Of a stretch of DNA of 64,000 nucleotides, positions 31,153 through 40,040 are shown in pieces (position 1 is the stretch's first letter; every line of letters begins with the position of its first letter). The notes under the pieces were generated by a model. That model saw only the letters and a program-made list of their open reading frames with translations, ran no database searches and was not told the origin of the DNA. The stretch lies in contig NZ_FNVB01000004.1 in the NCBI RefSeq assembly GCF_900108315.1, positions 62,001-126,000 on the forward strand, written 5' to 3'. A program made the translations under genes and the position numbers. The stretch comes from Saccharopolyspora kobensis (GTDB lineage: Bacteria; Actinomycetota; Actinomycetes; Mycobacteriales; Pseudonocardiaceae).

Positions 31153-32654
31153 CCTCCGTCGCCGAGATCATGGACTACGACGAGGTCCTGGCCCGGTTCG
31201 ACCCGGTGCTCGGCCTCGAGGTGCACGTCGAGCTGTCCACGAACACGAAGATGTTCTGCGGCTGCGCCAACGCCTTCGGCGCGGAGCCGAACTCCCAGGT
31301 GTGCCCGGTGTGCCTGGGCCTGCCGGGTGCGCTGCCGGTGGTCAACGGCAAGGCCGTGGAGGCCGCGATCCGGATCGGCCTGGCGCTGAACTGCCAGGTC
31401 GCGGAGTGGTGCCGGTTCGCCCGGAAGAACTACTTCTACCCGGACATGCCGAAGAACTTCCAGACCTCGCAGTACGACGAGCCGATCGTGCACGACGGCT
31501 ACCTCGACGTGGTGCTGGACGACGGCGAGACGTTCCGCGTCGAGATCGAGCGCGCGCACATGGAGGAGGACACCGGCAAGTCGCTGCACGTGGGCGGCAG
31601 CACCGGTCGCATCCACGGCGCCGTCCACTCGCTGCTGGACTACAACCGCGCCGGCGTGCCGCTGATCGAGATCGTCACCAAGCCGATCACCGGTGCCGGT
31701 GAGCGCGCCCCCGAGGTCGCCCGCGCCTACGTCACCGCGCTGCGGGACCTGCTGCGCGCGCTGGACGTCTCCGACGTGCGGATGGACCAGGGCTCGCTGC
31801 GCTGCGACGCGAACGTGTCGCTGATGCCGAAGGGCACCACCGAGTTCGGCACCCGCACCGAGACGAAGAACGTCAACTCGCTGCGCAGCGTCGAGCGCGC
31901 GGTGCGCTTCGAGATGCAGCGGCACGGCGCGGTGCTGGCCTCCGGCGGCTCGATCCTGCAGGAGACCCGGCACTTCGACGAGTCCACCGGCTCCACCTCG
32001 GCGGGCCGCCGCAAGGAGACCTCCGAGGACTACCGGTACTTCCCGGAGCCGGACCTGGTGCCGATCGCGCCGTCCCGCGAGTGGGTCGAGGAGCTGGCCA
32101 AGACGCTGCCGGAGCTGCCGTGGGAGCGCCGCAAGCGCGCCAAGGAGCAGTGGGGCCTGTCCGACGAGGAGCTGCGCGACCTGGTCAACGCCGGTGCGCT
32201 GGAGCTGATCGCCGAGACGGTGGAGGCCGGAGCGCAGCCGGGCGAGGCCCGTTCCTGGTGGGTCTCCTACCTCGCGCAGCAGGCCAACACCCGTGGTGTG
32301 GAGCTGGCCGACCTGGACATCACGCCGAAGCAGGTGGCCCGGGTGATCGCCCTGGTCGCGGAGGGCAAGCTGACCAACAAGCTGGCCCGCCAGGTGGTCG
32401 ACGGCGTGCTGGCGGGCGAGGGCGAGCCGGACGAGGTCGTGGCGGCCCGCGGCCTGGAGGTCGTCTCCGACGACTCGGCCCTGCAGAAGGCGATCGACGA
32501 GGCCCTGTCGTCCCAGCCGGACGTGGCGGACAAGATCCGCGGCGGCAAGGTGCAGGCGGCGGGAGCGATCGTCGGTGCGGTCATGAAGGCGACCAAGGGC
32601 CAGGCGGACGCCAAGCGGGTCCGCGAGCTGGTGCTGGCGGCCTGCGGCCAGTAG
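31149..32654 (+). CDS. gatB: Glutamyl/aspartyl-tRNA amidotransferase subunit B
   Basis: The 501-residue GatB holds the kinase/transamidase site that activates the misacylated glutamate with ATP and the tail domain that grips tRNA. Recognisable are '[20 protein letters not shown]' near residue 22, '[19 protein letters not shown]' near 96 and the C-terminal YqeY-like helical tail. GTG 31149 overlaps the stop of the small gene. With gatC and gatA it completes GatCAB, the expected route to Gln-tRNA(Gln) in actinobacteria, which generally lack GlnRS. Confidence 0.97.
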   Translation: MTSVAEIMDYDEVLARFDPVLGLEVHVELSTNTKMFCGCANAFGAEPNSQVCPVCLGLPGALPVVNGKAVEAAIRIGLALNCQVAEWCRFARKNYFYPDMPKNFQTSQYDEPIVHDGYLDVVLDDGETFRVEIERAHMEEDTGKSLHVGGSTGRIHGAVHSLLDYNRAGVPLIEIVTKPITGAGERAPEVARAYVTALRDLLRALDVSDVRMDQGSLRCDANVSLMPKGTTEFGTRTETKNVNSLRSVERAVRFEMQRHGAVLASGGSILQETRHFDESTGSTSAGRRKETSEDYRYFPEPDLVPIAPSREWVEELAKTLPELPWERRKRAKEQWGLSDEELRDLVNAGALELIAETVEAGAQPGEARSWWVSYLAQQANTRGVELADLDITPKQVARVIALVAEGKLTNKLARQVVDGVLAGEGEPDEVVAARGLEVVSDDSALQKAIDEALSSQPDVADKIRGGKVQAAGAIVGAVMKATKGQADAKRVRELVLAACGQ

Positions 32655-32664
32655 TTCTCCCGGC

Positions 32665-32706
32665 GGAGGGCACCTCGTGGCGAGCGATCGCCGCGAGGTG
32701 CCCTCC
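32665..32706. terminator. Bidirectional terminator after gatB
   Basis: A 13-base perfect stem (32665-32677 with 32694-32706) continues after one mismatch into a 5-base stem closing a GCGA loop. It separates convergent gatB and the monooxygenase gene. Confidence 0.85.
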
Positions 32707-32712
32707 GTGCTC

Positions 32713-34128
32713 TCAGCGGGTGATGCGGGCGATGTGGCCGTCCGGGCGGATCAGGACGTGCGTGCCGGGGGAGACGTCGTAGATGTCTCGGGCCGTCGCG
32801 TCGGGGTCCACGAGGGACGTGCCGGTGGGGGAGATGCGGTGGGCCTGGACGTTCGACGAGGTCGCCGGTGGTTCTGCGTCGAAGGCGAGATGGGTCCAGT
32901 GGGTGCCTCGGAAGAGGTCGAAGAGGCGGATCTGCTTTCCGCTCGCATCGCGCAGCGGTGAGTCGGGAGCCCGGTCGCCTGCGCGGACCCGGCCCGGGGT
33001 GGTGCGTTCGTCCCGGGAGAGCGGGCTGTTCCGGTAGGAGATGGTCAGCTGGTGCGTCTCCGGGCCGCGGCGGTGCGCCTCGGCGTGGCCTTCGACGTGG
33101 CGCTGGAGGAGCTCCGCGCTGAGGCCGAGGACGGATGCGGCGACCGGTAGCCGTTCCAGCTCGTAGCTGTCGAGGAGGTCGGCGCTGCCGTCGGCGAGCT
33201 TCCAGCCCAGGTTGTAGGCGTCCTGGATGCCCGTGTTCAGGCCTTGGCCGCCGGTCGGCGGGTGGACGTGCGCGGCGTCGCCCGCGAGGAAGACGCGGCC
33301 CTGGCGGAACCGACGCGCCATGCGGATGTTCGGCCGCCACACCGTGGACCAGGTCAGGTCGTGCATCCGGAGGTCGGTGCGGCCGGAGAACTCGTCGAGC
33401 TGCGCTTGCAGGGTGGCCAGCGTCGCGGTCTCGACGCCATCCGGGAGCGGGGCGGCGCACTGGAACGAGTCCGTGCCGGGCAGCGGGGTCAGCGCGATGC
33501 CCCGGGCCGGGTCTTCGGCGGAGCCGAACCAGTGGCCGCAGCTGTGGTCCAGGCCGGTCACCTGCACGTCGCCGAGCAGCATGCGGATGCTCTCGTCCGT
33601 CTCGCCGACGAAGTCCACGCCCAGCGCCTTGCGCACCGCGCTTCGGCCGCCGTCCGCGCCGACGAGGAACGCCGCTCGCGCCGTTCCCGTGCTGAGCCTG
33701 GCCGTCACGCCGCCGGGAACCTGTTGGAGATCAAGGAGTTCCACGCCCCGCTCGACGTGCCCGCCGAGTTCGGCCAGCCGGTTGCGCAGGATCTCCTCGG
33801 TGCGCCACTGGGGCAGCACCCACGGGTGCGGGTGCGGGACGTCGGGGGTGGGCTCGGTGAGCTCGACCATCCGGCGCTCGCCGACGTACCTGCCGCCGAC
33901 GTGGGCGCGGATCGGGAAGGGCGGCGCTCCGCTGCCGAGCACTTCGTCGAGCACGCCGAGGTCGTCGAACACCTCCAGCGTCCGGGGTTGCAGGCCGTCG
34001 CCGCGCGATCCGGCGAACGCCGAGGTCGCGGCGTCGATGATCCGGAAATCGATGCCGCGCCGGGCCAGCTCGACGCCCAGCGTCAAACCGGTCGGGCCCG
34101 CGCCGGCGATCAGCACTCGGGTGTCCAT
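32713..34128 (-). CDS. FAD-dependent aromatic hydroxylase (PheA/TfdB, rifampicin-monooxygenase-like)
   Basis: The 471-residue flavin monooxygenase has a Rossmann start (VLIAGAGPTGLTLGVELARR), the DG motif 'FLVGADGGRSAVRKALG', the GD motif 'GRVFLAGDAAHVHPPTGGQG' near residue 280, and a C-terminal thioredoxin-like region ('FRGTHWTHLAF', 'HVLIRPDGHIA') found in this subfamily. It would hydroxylate an aromatic compound with NADPH and oxygen. It is divergent from a TetR gene with two tandem operators in the spacer, so it is probably induced by its substrate or a xenobiotic. Confidence 0.88.
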   Translation of the reverse strand: MDTRVLIAGAGPTGLTLGVELARRGIDFRIIDAATSAFAGSRGDGLQPRTLEVFDDLGVLDEVLGSGAPPFPIRAHVGGRYVGERRMVELTEPTPDVPHPHPWVLPQWRTEEILRNRLAELGGHVERGVELLDLQQVPGGVTARLSTGTARAAFLVGADGGRSAVRKALGVDFVGETDESIRMLLGDVQVTGLDHSCGHWFGSAEDPARGIALTPLPGTDSFQCAAPLPDGVETATLATLQAQLDEFSGRTDLRMHDLTWSTVWRPNIRMARRFRQGRVFLAGDAAHVHPPTGGQGLNTGIQDAYNLGWKLADGSADLLDSYELERLPVAASVLGLSAELLQRHVEGHAEAHRRGPETHQLTISYRNSPLSRDERTTPGRVRAGDRAPDSPLRDASGKQIRLFDLFRGTHWTHLAFDAEPPATSSNVQAHRISPTGTSLVDPDATARDIYDVSPGTHVLIRPDGHIARITR

Positions 34129-34141
34129 GCGCGCTCCTCGG

Positions 34142-34170
34142 TGAATCGTGATTCAGTGAATCCAGATTCA
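34142..34170. promoter_or_regulatory. Tandem TetR operators TGAATCNNGATTCA
   Basis: Two copies of a 14-base palindrome lie at 34142-34155 and 34157-34170, one base apart (period 15). Half-sites TGAATC/GATTCA are identical in all four halves; only the two central bases differ (GT, CA). They sit in the 85-base spacer between the monooxygenase and the TetR gene. Confidence 0.85.
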
Positions 34171-34213
34171 GAATGGAGCTTGCTAGCGTTCCTGTCAAGG
34201 AACGGGAGGTGCG

Positions 34214-34804
34214 ATGGCGGACAGCCGCAAGGCCAGGGCCGCGGAGACCGAAGCCGCGCTGAAGGCGGCCGCGCAGCGGGTCTTCGACCGGGTCGGCTAC
34301 CTCAACGCCAAGATCACCGACATCACCGCCGAGGCAGGGCGGGCCGCCGGGTCGTTCTACAACCACTTCGGCAGCAAGGAAGCCCTGCTGGAATCGCTGC
34401 TCGCGGACATGATCGAGGCCAGCGACCGGGCGGTCGCGGCCGACACCGCGCACGACCCGGACTTCGGCAAGCGCGAGGCGATCCGCTGGCACGTGGCGCA
34501 GTACTGGCGGTTCTTCCAGGACAACCGCACCTTGATCCTCGCGCTCGGGCAGGCGGCGCAGGTCGACCGGCAGTTCGCCGACCGCCTGGCGAAGTTGCTG
34601 GAACCGGACCTGCAGCACCTCGCGGGCCACCTCGCGGGCGTCTCGGACCGCCCGGCGGCCACCGCGCTGGCGATCTCGGCGCTGTGGCAGCAGTTCGCCC
34701 ACGCCAAGCTCGTCCAGCGGCACCCCGCGACCGGTGACCTCACCGACGACGAGGCGATCGACCTGCTGACCGACCTGACCGACCGCGGGGTGAACGGGGG
34801 CTGA
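34214..34804 (+). CDS. TetR/AcrR family regulator
   Basis: The 196-residue protein has a TetR HTH at residues about 8-55 ('AAAQRVFDRVGYLNAKITDI', then 'AGRAAGSFYNHFGSKEALLE') and a helical ligand domain. ACGGGAGGTGCG lies just before ATG 34214. The adjacent divergent monooxygenase and the tandem 14-base palindromes make it the likely repressor of both. Its stop codon abuts the stop of the LppZ-like gene on the other strand. The inducer is unknown. Confidence 0.9.
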   Translation: MADSRKARAAETEAALKAAAQRVFDRVGYLNAKITDITAEAGRAAGSFYNHFGSKEALLESLLADMIEASDRAVAADTAHDPDFGKREAIRWHVAQYWRFFQDNRTLILALGQAAQVDRQFADRLAKLLEPDLQHLAGHLAGVSDRPAATALAISALWQQFAHAKLVQRHPATGDLTDDEAIDLLTDLTDRGVNGG

Positions 34805-35962
34805 TCAGTCCTTGCCCGCGGTGCCGCCGGTCGGGGGCTCGAGGCGGATCACCCGGTCGTCGCTGGAGATCGGGGCGCCGCCGTCCTTGTTCGCGGTGCC
34901 CAGCCAGATCAGGCCGTCGGAGGCGAGGGCCGCCGCCGAGAAGCGGCCGTAGGTCTTCTCCATCACCTTCGCCGGCTGGCCGGTGACCGTGCCGTCCGGC
35001 GCCGGGCTCAGGGTGTAGAGCGCGGCGGCATCGCGCAGCGCCACCACCACGTTCGCCGGGTCGGCGGCGCAGCCGGTGACGCCCGGGCGGTCCGCCCACG
35101 TCCACGACGGCGCGCCCAGCGGTTCGCCGAGCTTCAGCCGGAACAGCGCGTCCTTGTCGGCCAGGCGGTCGGTCACCCAGTACATGCCCAGGGCGGGCGT
35201 GCCGCAGAGCCCGGTCGGGTCGGTCAGACCGGAGACCACGACCGGTGACTTCGGGTCCGGGTTGCCCGGCGCGGGCTTGCCGAAGCCGTCGATGCGCAGC
35301 AGCTTCCCGGCCAGCGACTGCGGGTTGGCGGCGTTGCCGGCGTTGCCCGCGTTGCCGGTGGCGACCAGCAGCGCGCCCTGGCCGTCGTCGAGCAGGGCGC
35401 CGGAGTTCCCGCGCGAGCCCTTGGGGATGCCGGTCAGCACCGGCTTCGGCCGGTCGCCCGCGGCCACCCGCACGACCTGGTTGTCGCTGCCGGTCGTGAC
35501 GTAGGCGTAGAACAGCTCGTCCTCGTGGTACGTCGGGGACAGCGCCAGCCCGGTGAGGCCTCCGCCGCTGCTCGCGTCGACCGGAATCCTCGCCAGCTCA
35601 ACGGGTTCCGCATCGCGCGCCACCCGCAGCACGCGTCCGGTGGCGCGCTCGCCGACCAGCGCCGCGCTGCCGTCGGGCAGCACCGCGATGGCGCCGACCG
35701 GGTCCAGGCAGGTCGCCACCACGGCCGGATCGGGGTCCTCGCAGCCCACCGGCTGGGCGGGCTCGTCCGGCCGGGTGCCGGTCTGCGGCGGCGGTGCTTC
35801 GCTCTCGAAGGACGGTTGCGGGCCGGCCTGCGGCTCCAGCGACGGCGGGTCGCCCCACGGTCTGGTGTGCTCGTCCGGGAACTGCGCGCAGCCCGCCAGC
35901 AGCGTGCCGAGCACCACGGTCGTGCTCAGCAGGACTCGGCGCATGCGATTCGGGACTGCCAC
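34805..35962 (-). CDS. lppZ: LppZ-like lipoprotein, PQQ/glucose-sorbosone dehydrogenase-type beta-propeller
   Basis: The 385-residue protein has a lipoprotein signal: RRVLLSTTVVLGTL then LLAGC, with lipidated cysteine at residue 25 (19 if ATG 35944 is used). After a Pro/Glu-rich linker come repeated beta-propeller strands of the glucose/sorbosone dehydrogenase type ('VGAIAVLPDGSAALVGERAT', 'GGGLTGLALSPTYHEDELFY'). M. tuberculosis lppZ (Rv3006) has the same neighbours, as I recall. It is exported and anchored on the outer face of the membrane; sugar dehydrogenase activity is unproved. GTG 35962 or ATG 35944 may be the start. Confidence 0.8.
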   Translation of the reverse strand: MAVPNRMRRVLLSTTVVLGTLLAGCAQFPDEHTRPWGDPPSLEPQAGPQPSFESEAPPPQTGTRPDEPAQPVGCEDPDPAVVATCLDPVGAIAVLPDGSAALVGERATGRVLRVARDAEPVELARIPVDASSGGGLTGLALSPTYHEDELFYAYVTTGSDNQVVRVAAGDRPKPVLTGIPKGSRGNSGALLDDGQGALLVATGNAGNAGNAANPQSLAGKLLRIDGFGKPAPGNPDPKSPVVVSGLTDPTGLCGTPALGMYWVTDRLADKDALFRLKLGEPLGAPSWTWADRPGVTGCAADPANVVVALRDAAALYTLSPAPDGTVTGQPAKVMEKTYGRFSAAALASDGLIWLGTANKDGGAPISSDDRVIRLEPPTGGTAGKD

Positions 35963-36093
35963 GACGACCGAGCCTAACGGCCCGCCGGTGAACCCCCGGT
36001 GAGCCCGTCCGGTCGGGAGTGCGCAGCAGTGTTCGAACGCGGTGTGCTCACGACCGATCGCCGTGTTCCTCGTCATGCTCGACCGGGGTGGTT

Positions 36094-36123
36094 TTGACCA
36101 GTTCCGCACCGGCGGGCTAGCGT
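36094..36123 (+). promoter_or_regulatory. Sigma-A-type promoter of the BCCT gene
   Basis: TTGACC (36094-36099) and TAGCGT (36118-36123) are separated by 18 bases, close to the actinobacterial housekeeping consensus. Transcription would start near 36130 and leave a leader of about 157 bases. An inverted repeat (36121-36130 with 36159-36171) overlaps the -10 and start region and could be an operator. Confidence 0.6.
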
Positions 36124-36130
36124 CTCGGAG

Positions 36131-36286
36131 TTCGTTGGCGCCGACTGGAAGGTTCCACCTCCGCAGAGACGATCGGCTTCGGCCGATCCGCACAGGCGCT
36201 GATCTCCTCGCGTTCCGCCCGCTGCCGCGAGCCCGGAGTCGCACGCGCCTGCCCAGGCGCCCTGCTCCCGACAAGATTGGTATCCC
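36131..36286 (+). promoter_or_regulatory. Structured leader of the BCCT gene
   Basis: Three hairpins are visible: GATCGGC-TTCG-GCCGATC (36171-36188, UUCG tetraloop), CTCGCG with CGCGAG (36207-36212, 36226-36231), and GCGCCT with AGGCGC (36245-36260). I could not match them to a known riboswitch class. The start codon GTG 36287 has no strong ribosome site. Confidence 0.4.
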
Positions 36287-37834
36287 GTGACTTCGACGAG
36301 CGCGGAAATCTCCGAGACCGACAAGCGACGCCCGCGGGCCGATCTGGTGGTGTCCGCGCTCAGCGGCGGCCTGCTCACCGCCTTCGTCGTCACCGCGCTG
36401 GTCGCACCGGAGGCGACCGGCAACGTGGTGTCCACCGCGTTCACCGCCTGCGCCGCCTGGTTCGGCCCGTACTGGCAGGTGCTGCTGCTGGCCACCTTCG
36501 TGATCGCGGTCGTGCTCGGCGCTTCGCGGTACGGGCGGGTCCGGCTCGGCGGTGACGTCGAACCGGAGTTCGGCACCTTCAAGTGGCTGGCCATGATCAT
36601 GTGCACGCTGCTCGCCGCCGGCGGCGTGTTCTGGGCCTCCGCCGAGCCGGTCTACCACTACGTCGACCTGCCGCCCGCCTACGCCGACGTGGCGCCCGGT
36701 TCGGCCGAAGCGGTCGCGGTGGCGCTCGCGCAGAGCTTCTCGCACTGGGGATTCCTGGCCTGGGCGGTGCTCGGCACGCTCGGCGCGATCGTGATGATGC
36801 GCGCCGCCGAGCAGGGCCTGCCGCTGCGGCCGCGCACCCTGCTGCACCCGGTCTTCGGCGAGCGCATCCAGCGCCACTGGCTGGGCACCGTCGTCGACGT
36901 CATCTGCATCATCGCCGTGGTCGCGGGCACCGTCGGCCCGATCGGTTTCCTGGGCATGCAGGTCTCCTACGGCATGTCGACGATGTTCGGCACGCCGGAC
37001 ACCTACCCGATGCAGGTCGCGATCATCCTGGGCCTGACCGCCGTCGCGGTCGTCTCCGTCATCACCGGCGTGGACAAGGGCATCCAGCTGCTCAGCCGGT
37101 TCAACGTGTGGCTGGCGGTAGCGACGATGGCGGCGATCCTGGTGCTCGGATCGGCGGCGTTCGTGGTGGACGGCTTCCTGAGCGGTTTCGCGCGGTACGT
37201 GCAGGACTTCGTGCCGATGTCGCTGTACCGCGGGAACGACGAGTGGCTGGGCAGCTGGACGGTGTTCTTCTTCGGCTGGTTCATCGGCTACGCGCCGCTG
37301 ATGGCCATCTTCGTCGCGCGGATCTCCCGCGGTCGCACGGCGCGCAACCTGATCGGCTTCACCGCCGGGGTGGCGCCGGTGGCCACCGCGCTGTGGTTCA
37401 CGGTGCTGGGCGGCACCGGGGTCATGCTGGAGCAGCGCACGCCCGGTTCGGTGTCGGGGCCGCTCGACGAGTCCGGGCTGCCCGCGGCGCTCGTCTCGGT
37501 CGCCCAGCAGCTGCCGTGGGGCGGTCTGCTCGGCGTGGTGCTGCTGGTGCTCACCACGACGTTCGTGGCGACCACCACCGACTCCATGTCGCTGGCCATC
37601 GCCACCGCCGGGACGAGCAGCGGGGAGCCGAACAAGTTCTCCCGCGCCTTCTGGGGCCTGCTGATGGGTGTCGCGGCGATCGCGCTGATCGCCGTCGGCG
37701 ACAGCGGGGTCAGCGCGCTGCAGTCGTTCATCGTGGTCACCGCGGTGCCCGCCGGTTTCGTGCTGCTGCCGACCCTGTGGGCGGCGCCGAAGGTGCTGCG
37801 GGAGATGGCGGCCGAGCAGGGCATCACCCGCTGA
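36287..37834 (+). CDS. BCCT family transporter (betaine/carnitine/choline)
   Basis: The 515-residue protein has about 12 transmembrane segments and the BCCT signature around 'WTVFFFGWFIGYAP' near residues 324-337, followed by 'FVARISRGRTARNLIG'. BCCT carriers import glycine betaine, choline or similar compatible solutes with sodium or protons. The C-terminal tail is short, unlike the osmosensing tail of BetP, so osmotic gating is not evident. A good promoter and a structured leader precede it. The stop lies one base from the convergent hydrolase. Confidence 0.92.
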   Translation: MTSTSAEISETDKRRPRADLVVSALSGGLLTAFVVTALVAPEATGNVVSTAFTACAAWFGPYWQVLLLATFVIAVVLGASRYGRVRLGGDVEPEFGTFKWLAMIMCTLLAAGGVFWASAEPVYHYVDLPPAYADVAPGSAEAVAVALAQSFSHWGFLAWAVLGTLGAIVMMRAAEQGLPLRPRTLLHPVFGERIQRHWLGTVVDVICIIAVVAGTVGPIGFLGMQVSYGMSTMFGTPDTYPMQVAIILGLTAVAVVSVITGVDKGIQLLSRFNVWLAVATMAAILVLGSAAFVVDGFLSGFARYVQDFVPMSLYRGNDEWLGSWTVFFFGWFIGYAPLMAIFVARISRGRTARNLIGFTAGVAPVATALWFTVLGGTGVMLEQRTPGSVSGPLDESGLPAALVSVAQQLPWGGLLGVVLLVLTTTFVATTTDSMSLAIATAGTSSGEPNKFSRAFWGLLMGVAAIALIAVGDSGVSALQSFIVVTAVPAGFVLLPTLWAAPKVLREMAAEQGITR

Positions 37835-37835
37835 C

Positions 37836-38762
37836 TCAGCCGCGTTCCGGGAACGGCAGGCGGACGCGCGGCATCTCCGGCGGCGGGGGATCGATGCCCA
37901 GCCGCGCGCATTCGACCGTCTCCACCCGGTGCAGCAGCAGCGAGAGCTCCTCGCGCACCGCGTCGGGCGCCTCGAACGGCAGGAAGTGCGATGTCGGCAG
38001 CCTTCGCACGCGCGCTTGCGGGAGTTCGGCGACCGCGTGCGCGAGGCTGCCGACATCGGCCAGCAAGTCGTGCTCGCCGGCGAGGACCGTGATCGGGCAG
38101 GACAGTCCGGACACCCGGGCGCGGGCCGAGGCGCTCCACGCGAGGCTCAGCTCGGCGTGCCACCGCCAATCGTGCTGCAGCAGCAGGCGAATCGCCTCGG
38201 CGAGCCCGGAACCGTCGGCGTCTTCCCGCAGCAGCCCCGAGTTCTGCAGCAGGCGGCCGGGGACGTTGGCGTACGGCAGGTTCGCGGTGATGCTTTCGAG
38301 GAAGTCGCCCAGCAGTCGCAGCGATGCCGAGCCGCCCAGCGCGAGCAGTCGGCGAAGCGCGTCCGGGACGCCGACGGCGCGCAGCAGTGCGTCCGTGCCG
38401 AGCGTCGGCGGGCCGGCCAGCAGCAGCATTCCGCGCACCCGGTCCGGGAAGCGCCGGGCGAGTTCGACCGCCACGACCGTGCCGCCGGACCAGCCCACCA
38501 CGACGCCGGTTCCGGCTCCGGCCGCGTCGAGCGCGGCGATCGCGTCCTCCGCGTGATCACGCGGGGTGGTGGCCCCGGTGCGCCGCGGTGACCAGGTGAT
38601 CGTTCGCGTGGCGGAATCCACCGGGAGCAGTTCGGAGGCCGCCACGAGCTCCGGGCATCGCAGGAGCATCGGCCGCGCGGCCGCACCGGCTTCCGCCCAT
38701 TCCCGGAAGCGCAAGCCGCTACCAGCGGAAACATCGAAATCACGGAACACCCGCCGCGTCAT
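37836..38762 (-). CDS. Alpha/beta hydrolase
   Basis: The 308-residue protein has an alpha/beta hydrolase core: elbow GWSGGTVVAVELARR (Ser near residue 95), acidic residue in 'VLAGEHDLLADV' and His in 'LPTSHFLPFEAPD'. The N-terminal 80 residues lack a clear oxyanion HGG and look divergent ('MLLRCPELVAASELLPVDS'), so the start or the family may be unusual. ATG 38762 is used; GTG 38780 is possible. It converges on the BCCT gene. Function unknown. Confidence 0.75.
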   Translation of the reverse strand: MTRRVFRDFDVSAGSGLRFREWAEAGAAARPMLLRCPELVAASELLPVDSATRTITWSPRRTGATTPRDHAEDAIAALDAAGAGTGVVVGWSGGTVVAVELARRFPDRVRGMLLLAGPPTLGTDALLRAVGVPDALRRLLALGGSASLRLLGDFLESITANLPYANVPGRLLQNSGLLREDADGSGLAEAIRLLLQHDWRWHAELSLAWSASARARVSGLSCPITVLAGEHDLLADVGSLAHAVAELPQARVRRLPTSHFLPFEAPDAVREELSLLLHRVETVECARLGIDPPPPEMPRVRLPFPERG

Positions 38763-38872
38763 CGGACCATTCTGCCGCACTCGGCGGGCGGGGTATCGAA
38801 GCAGTTACGTGTCGAGACGGTTTTGCCGAAGGGGTCGCACGGTGGGGTGACCATGCCCTAGCCTCGTCCGGC

Positions 38873-39622
38873 GTGAGGACTCACGACGATCGCCCCGGCG
38901 GTGCGGGCGGCTACCCCGACGATCGCAGCTACGGTGCGCACGCCCAACAGCCAGGGGCGGGCGCGCAAGGTGCCCGGAGCACGCAGAGCCTCGGCTCGTC
39001 GAAGTACGACTACTACGACGACGATGACGGCTACAGCGACGCCGAAGCCACCTCGCTGGTGGATCCCGGCGGGCGCGAGGAGGAGGCGTACTACGACGAC
39101 CTCGGGCGCACCCGCAAGCCGTTCGGCTGGAGCGGGAGCACCGACCTCGGTCTGCTGATCCTGCGCCTGTCGCTCGGCGGCTTGTTCCTGGTGCACGGCG
39201 CGCAGAAGCTCTTCGGCGTGCTCGGCGGCCCCGGGCCGGAGGGTTTCGCCCAGGCGCTGGCCAAGATGGGTTTCCAGCAGAGCGCCATGCTCTCGCTGGT
39301 CACCGGCGCCACCGAGCTCGGCGCGGGCGCGCTGCTGGTGCTCGGCCTGTTCACCCCGCTGGCCGCCGCAGGCGTCGTCGGCGTGATGGCCAACGCGATC
39401 TTCCTCAAGCTCGGTGCCGGTTTCTTCAACGCCACCGGTGGTTTCGAGTTCGAGGCGACGCTGCTGGTGCTGGGCCTGGGCCTGATGTTCACCGGCCCCG
39501 GCCGGGTGGCGCTGGACTACGGGCGGGTGTGGTTCCGCCGCCCGCTGACGTTCGGCTTCATCAGCCTGATCATCGCCGCCGGTGCGGCGGTGGCGGTGCT
39601 GCTCCTGTTCCACCGCCCCTGA
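38873..39622 (+). CDS. DoxX family membrane protein with acidic tyrosine-rich N-tail
   Basis: The 249-residue protein has a long N-terminal disordered tail (residues about 1-85, with 'KYDYYDDDDGYSD' and 'EEEAYYDD') and then a DoxX domain of four transmembrane helices ('LLILRLSLGGLFLVHGAQKL' starts TM1). DoxX proteins are small quinone- or redox-linked membrane proteins; M. tuberculosis Rv3005c beside lppZ is the counterpart from memory. The start GTG 38873 has no clear Shine-Dalgarno site. A perfect 15-base terminator follows. Confidence 0.85.
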   Translation: MRTHDDRPGGAGGYPDDRSYGAHAQQPGAGAQGARSTQSLGSSKYDYYDDDDGYSDAEATSLVDPGGREEEAYYDDLGRTRKPFGWSGSTDLGLLILRLSLGGLFLVHGAQKLFGVLGGPGPEGFAQALAKMGFQQSAMLSLVTGATELGAGALLVLGLFTPLAAAGVVGVMANAIFLKLGAGFFNATGGFEFEATLLVLGLGLMFTGPGRVALDYGRVWFRRPLTFGFISLIIAAGAAVAVLLLFHRP

Positions 39623-39637
39623 CCGCAGAACCCGACG

Positions 39638-39672
39638 AGCGGGGGCGCGCACGCCACGTGCGCGCCCCCGCT
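39638..39672 (+). terminator. Terminator of the DoxX gene
   Basis: A perfect 15-base stem (39638-39652 with 39658-39672) closes a 5-base loop 16 bases after the stop codon. Confidence 0.9.
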
Positions 39673-39776
39673 CCGTCGTTGGTGCGGTGCCCGGCCGGGC
39701 AGGCGAGCAGGACCGGTGAACTCCCCGCTGTCCGAACGGTCCTGGTCGCACCAATGCCGTTGAGGCCGCTGCGCCA

Positions 39777-40040
39777 TCACCTTCGCCTCCGGCGTCGCGA
39801 GGGCGGTGCTCCAGCGCCGACGATCTTCGACCGGATCCGGTAGTCGACCCGGATGCAGTGGTAGGTGACGTCGTCCTCGACGCTGTCGGGCAGGTTGAGG
39901 CGTTCACTTCCCGACGCGGAGTCGCGCTCGGGATGCCCGAAGAACTCCACTCCGGACTCCGGTGCTTCGGAGAAGCGCAGTTCTTCGGCCGTCACCCGCG
40001 CGACGAAGTCGATGTCCGGCCGGTCGGGGCGTTCGGTCAC
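39777..40040 (-). CDS. Small conserved protein, partner of the 11-residue-repeat protein
   Basis: This 87-residue protein begins with GTG 40040, overlapping the stop of the upstream gene by four bases. It is acidic at first ('IDFVARVTAEELRFSEAPES') and ends in a very basic tail (SRRRRRR). I recall similar pairs in streptomycetes in which a short protein of this kind follows a repeat protein, but I know of no function. Coupled translation suggests that the two act together. The poly-arginine end may bind nucleic acid or simply be low complexity. Confidence 0.65.
   Translation of the reverse strand: MTERPDRPDIDFVARVTAEELRFSEAPESGVEFFGHPERDSASGSERLNLPDSVEDDVTYHCIRVDYRIRSKIVGAGAPPSRRRRRR

Noticed and set aside
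36121..36286. A known riboswitch class (glycine, TPP, SAM, guanidine, cobalamin) before the BCCT gene
   Set aside because: None of the conserved core words of those classes could be found; only generic hairpins are present.
39638..39672. A CRISPR-like or operator palindrome after the DoxX gene
   Set aside because: It is a single perfect hairpin right after a stop codon, best explained as a terminator. No CRISPR array (regular repeats with spacers) exists anywhere in the window.
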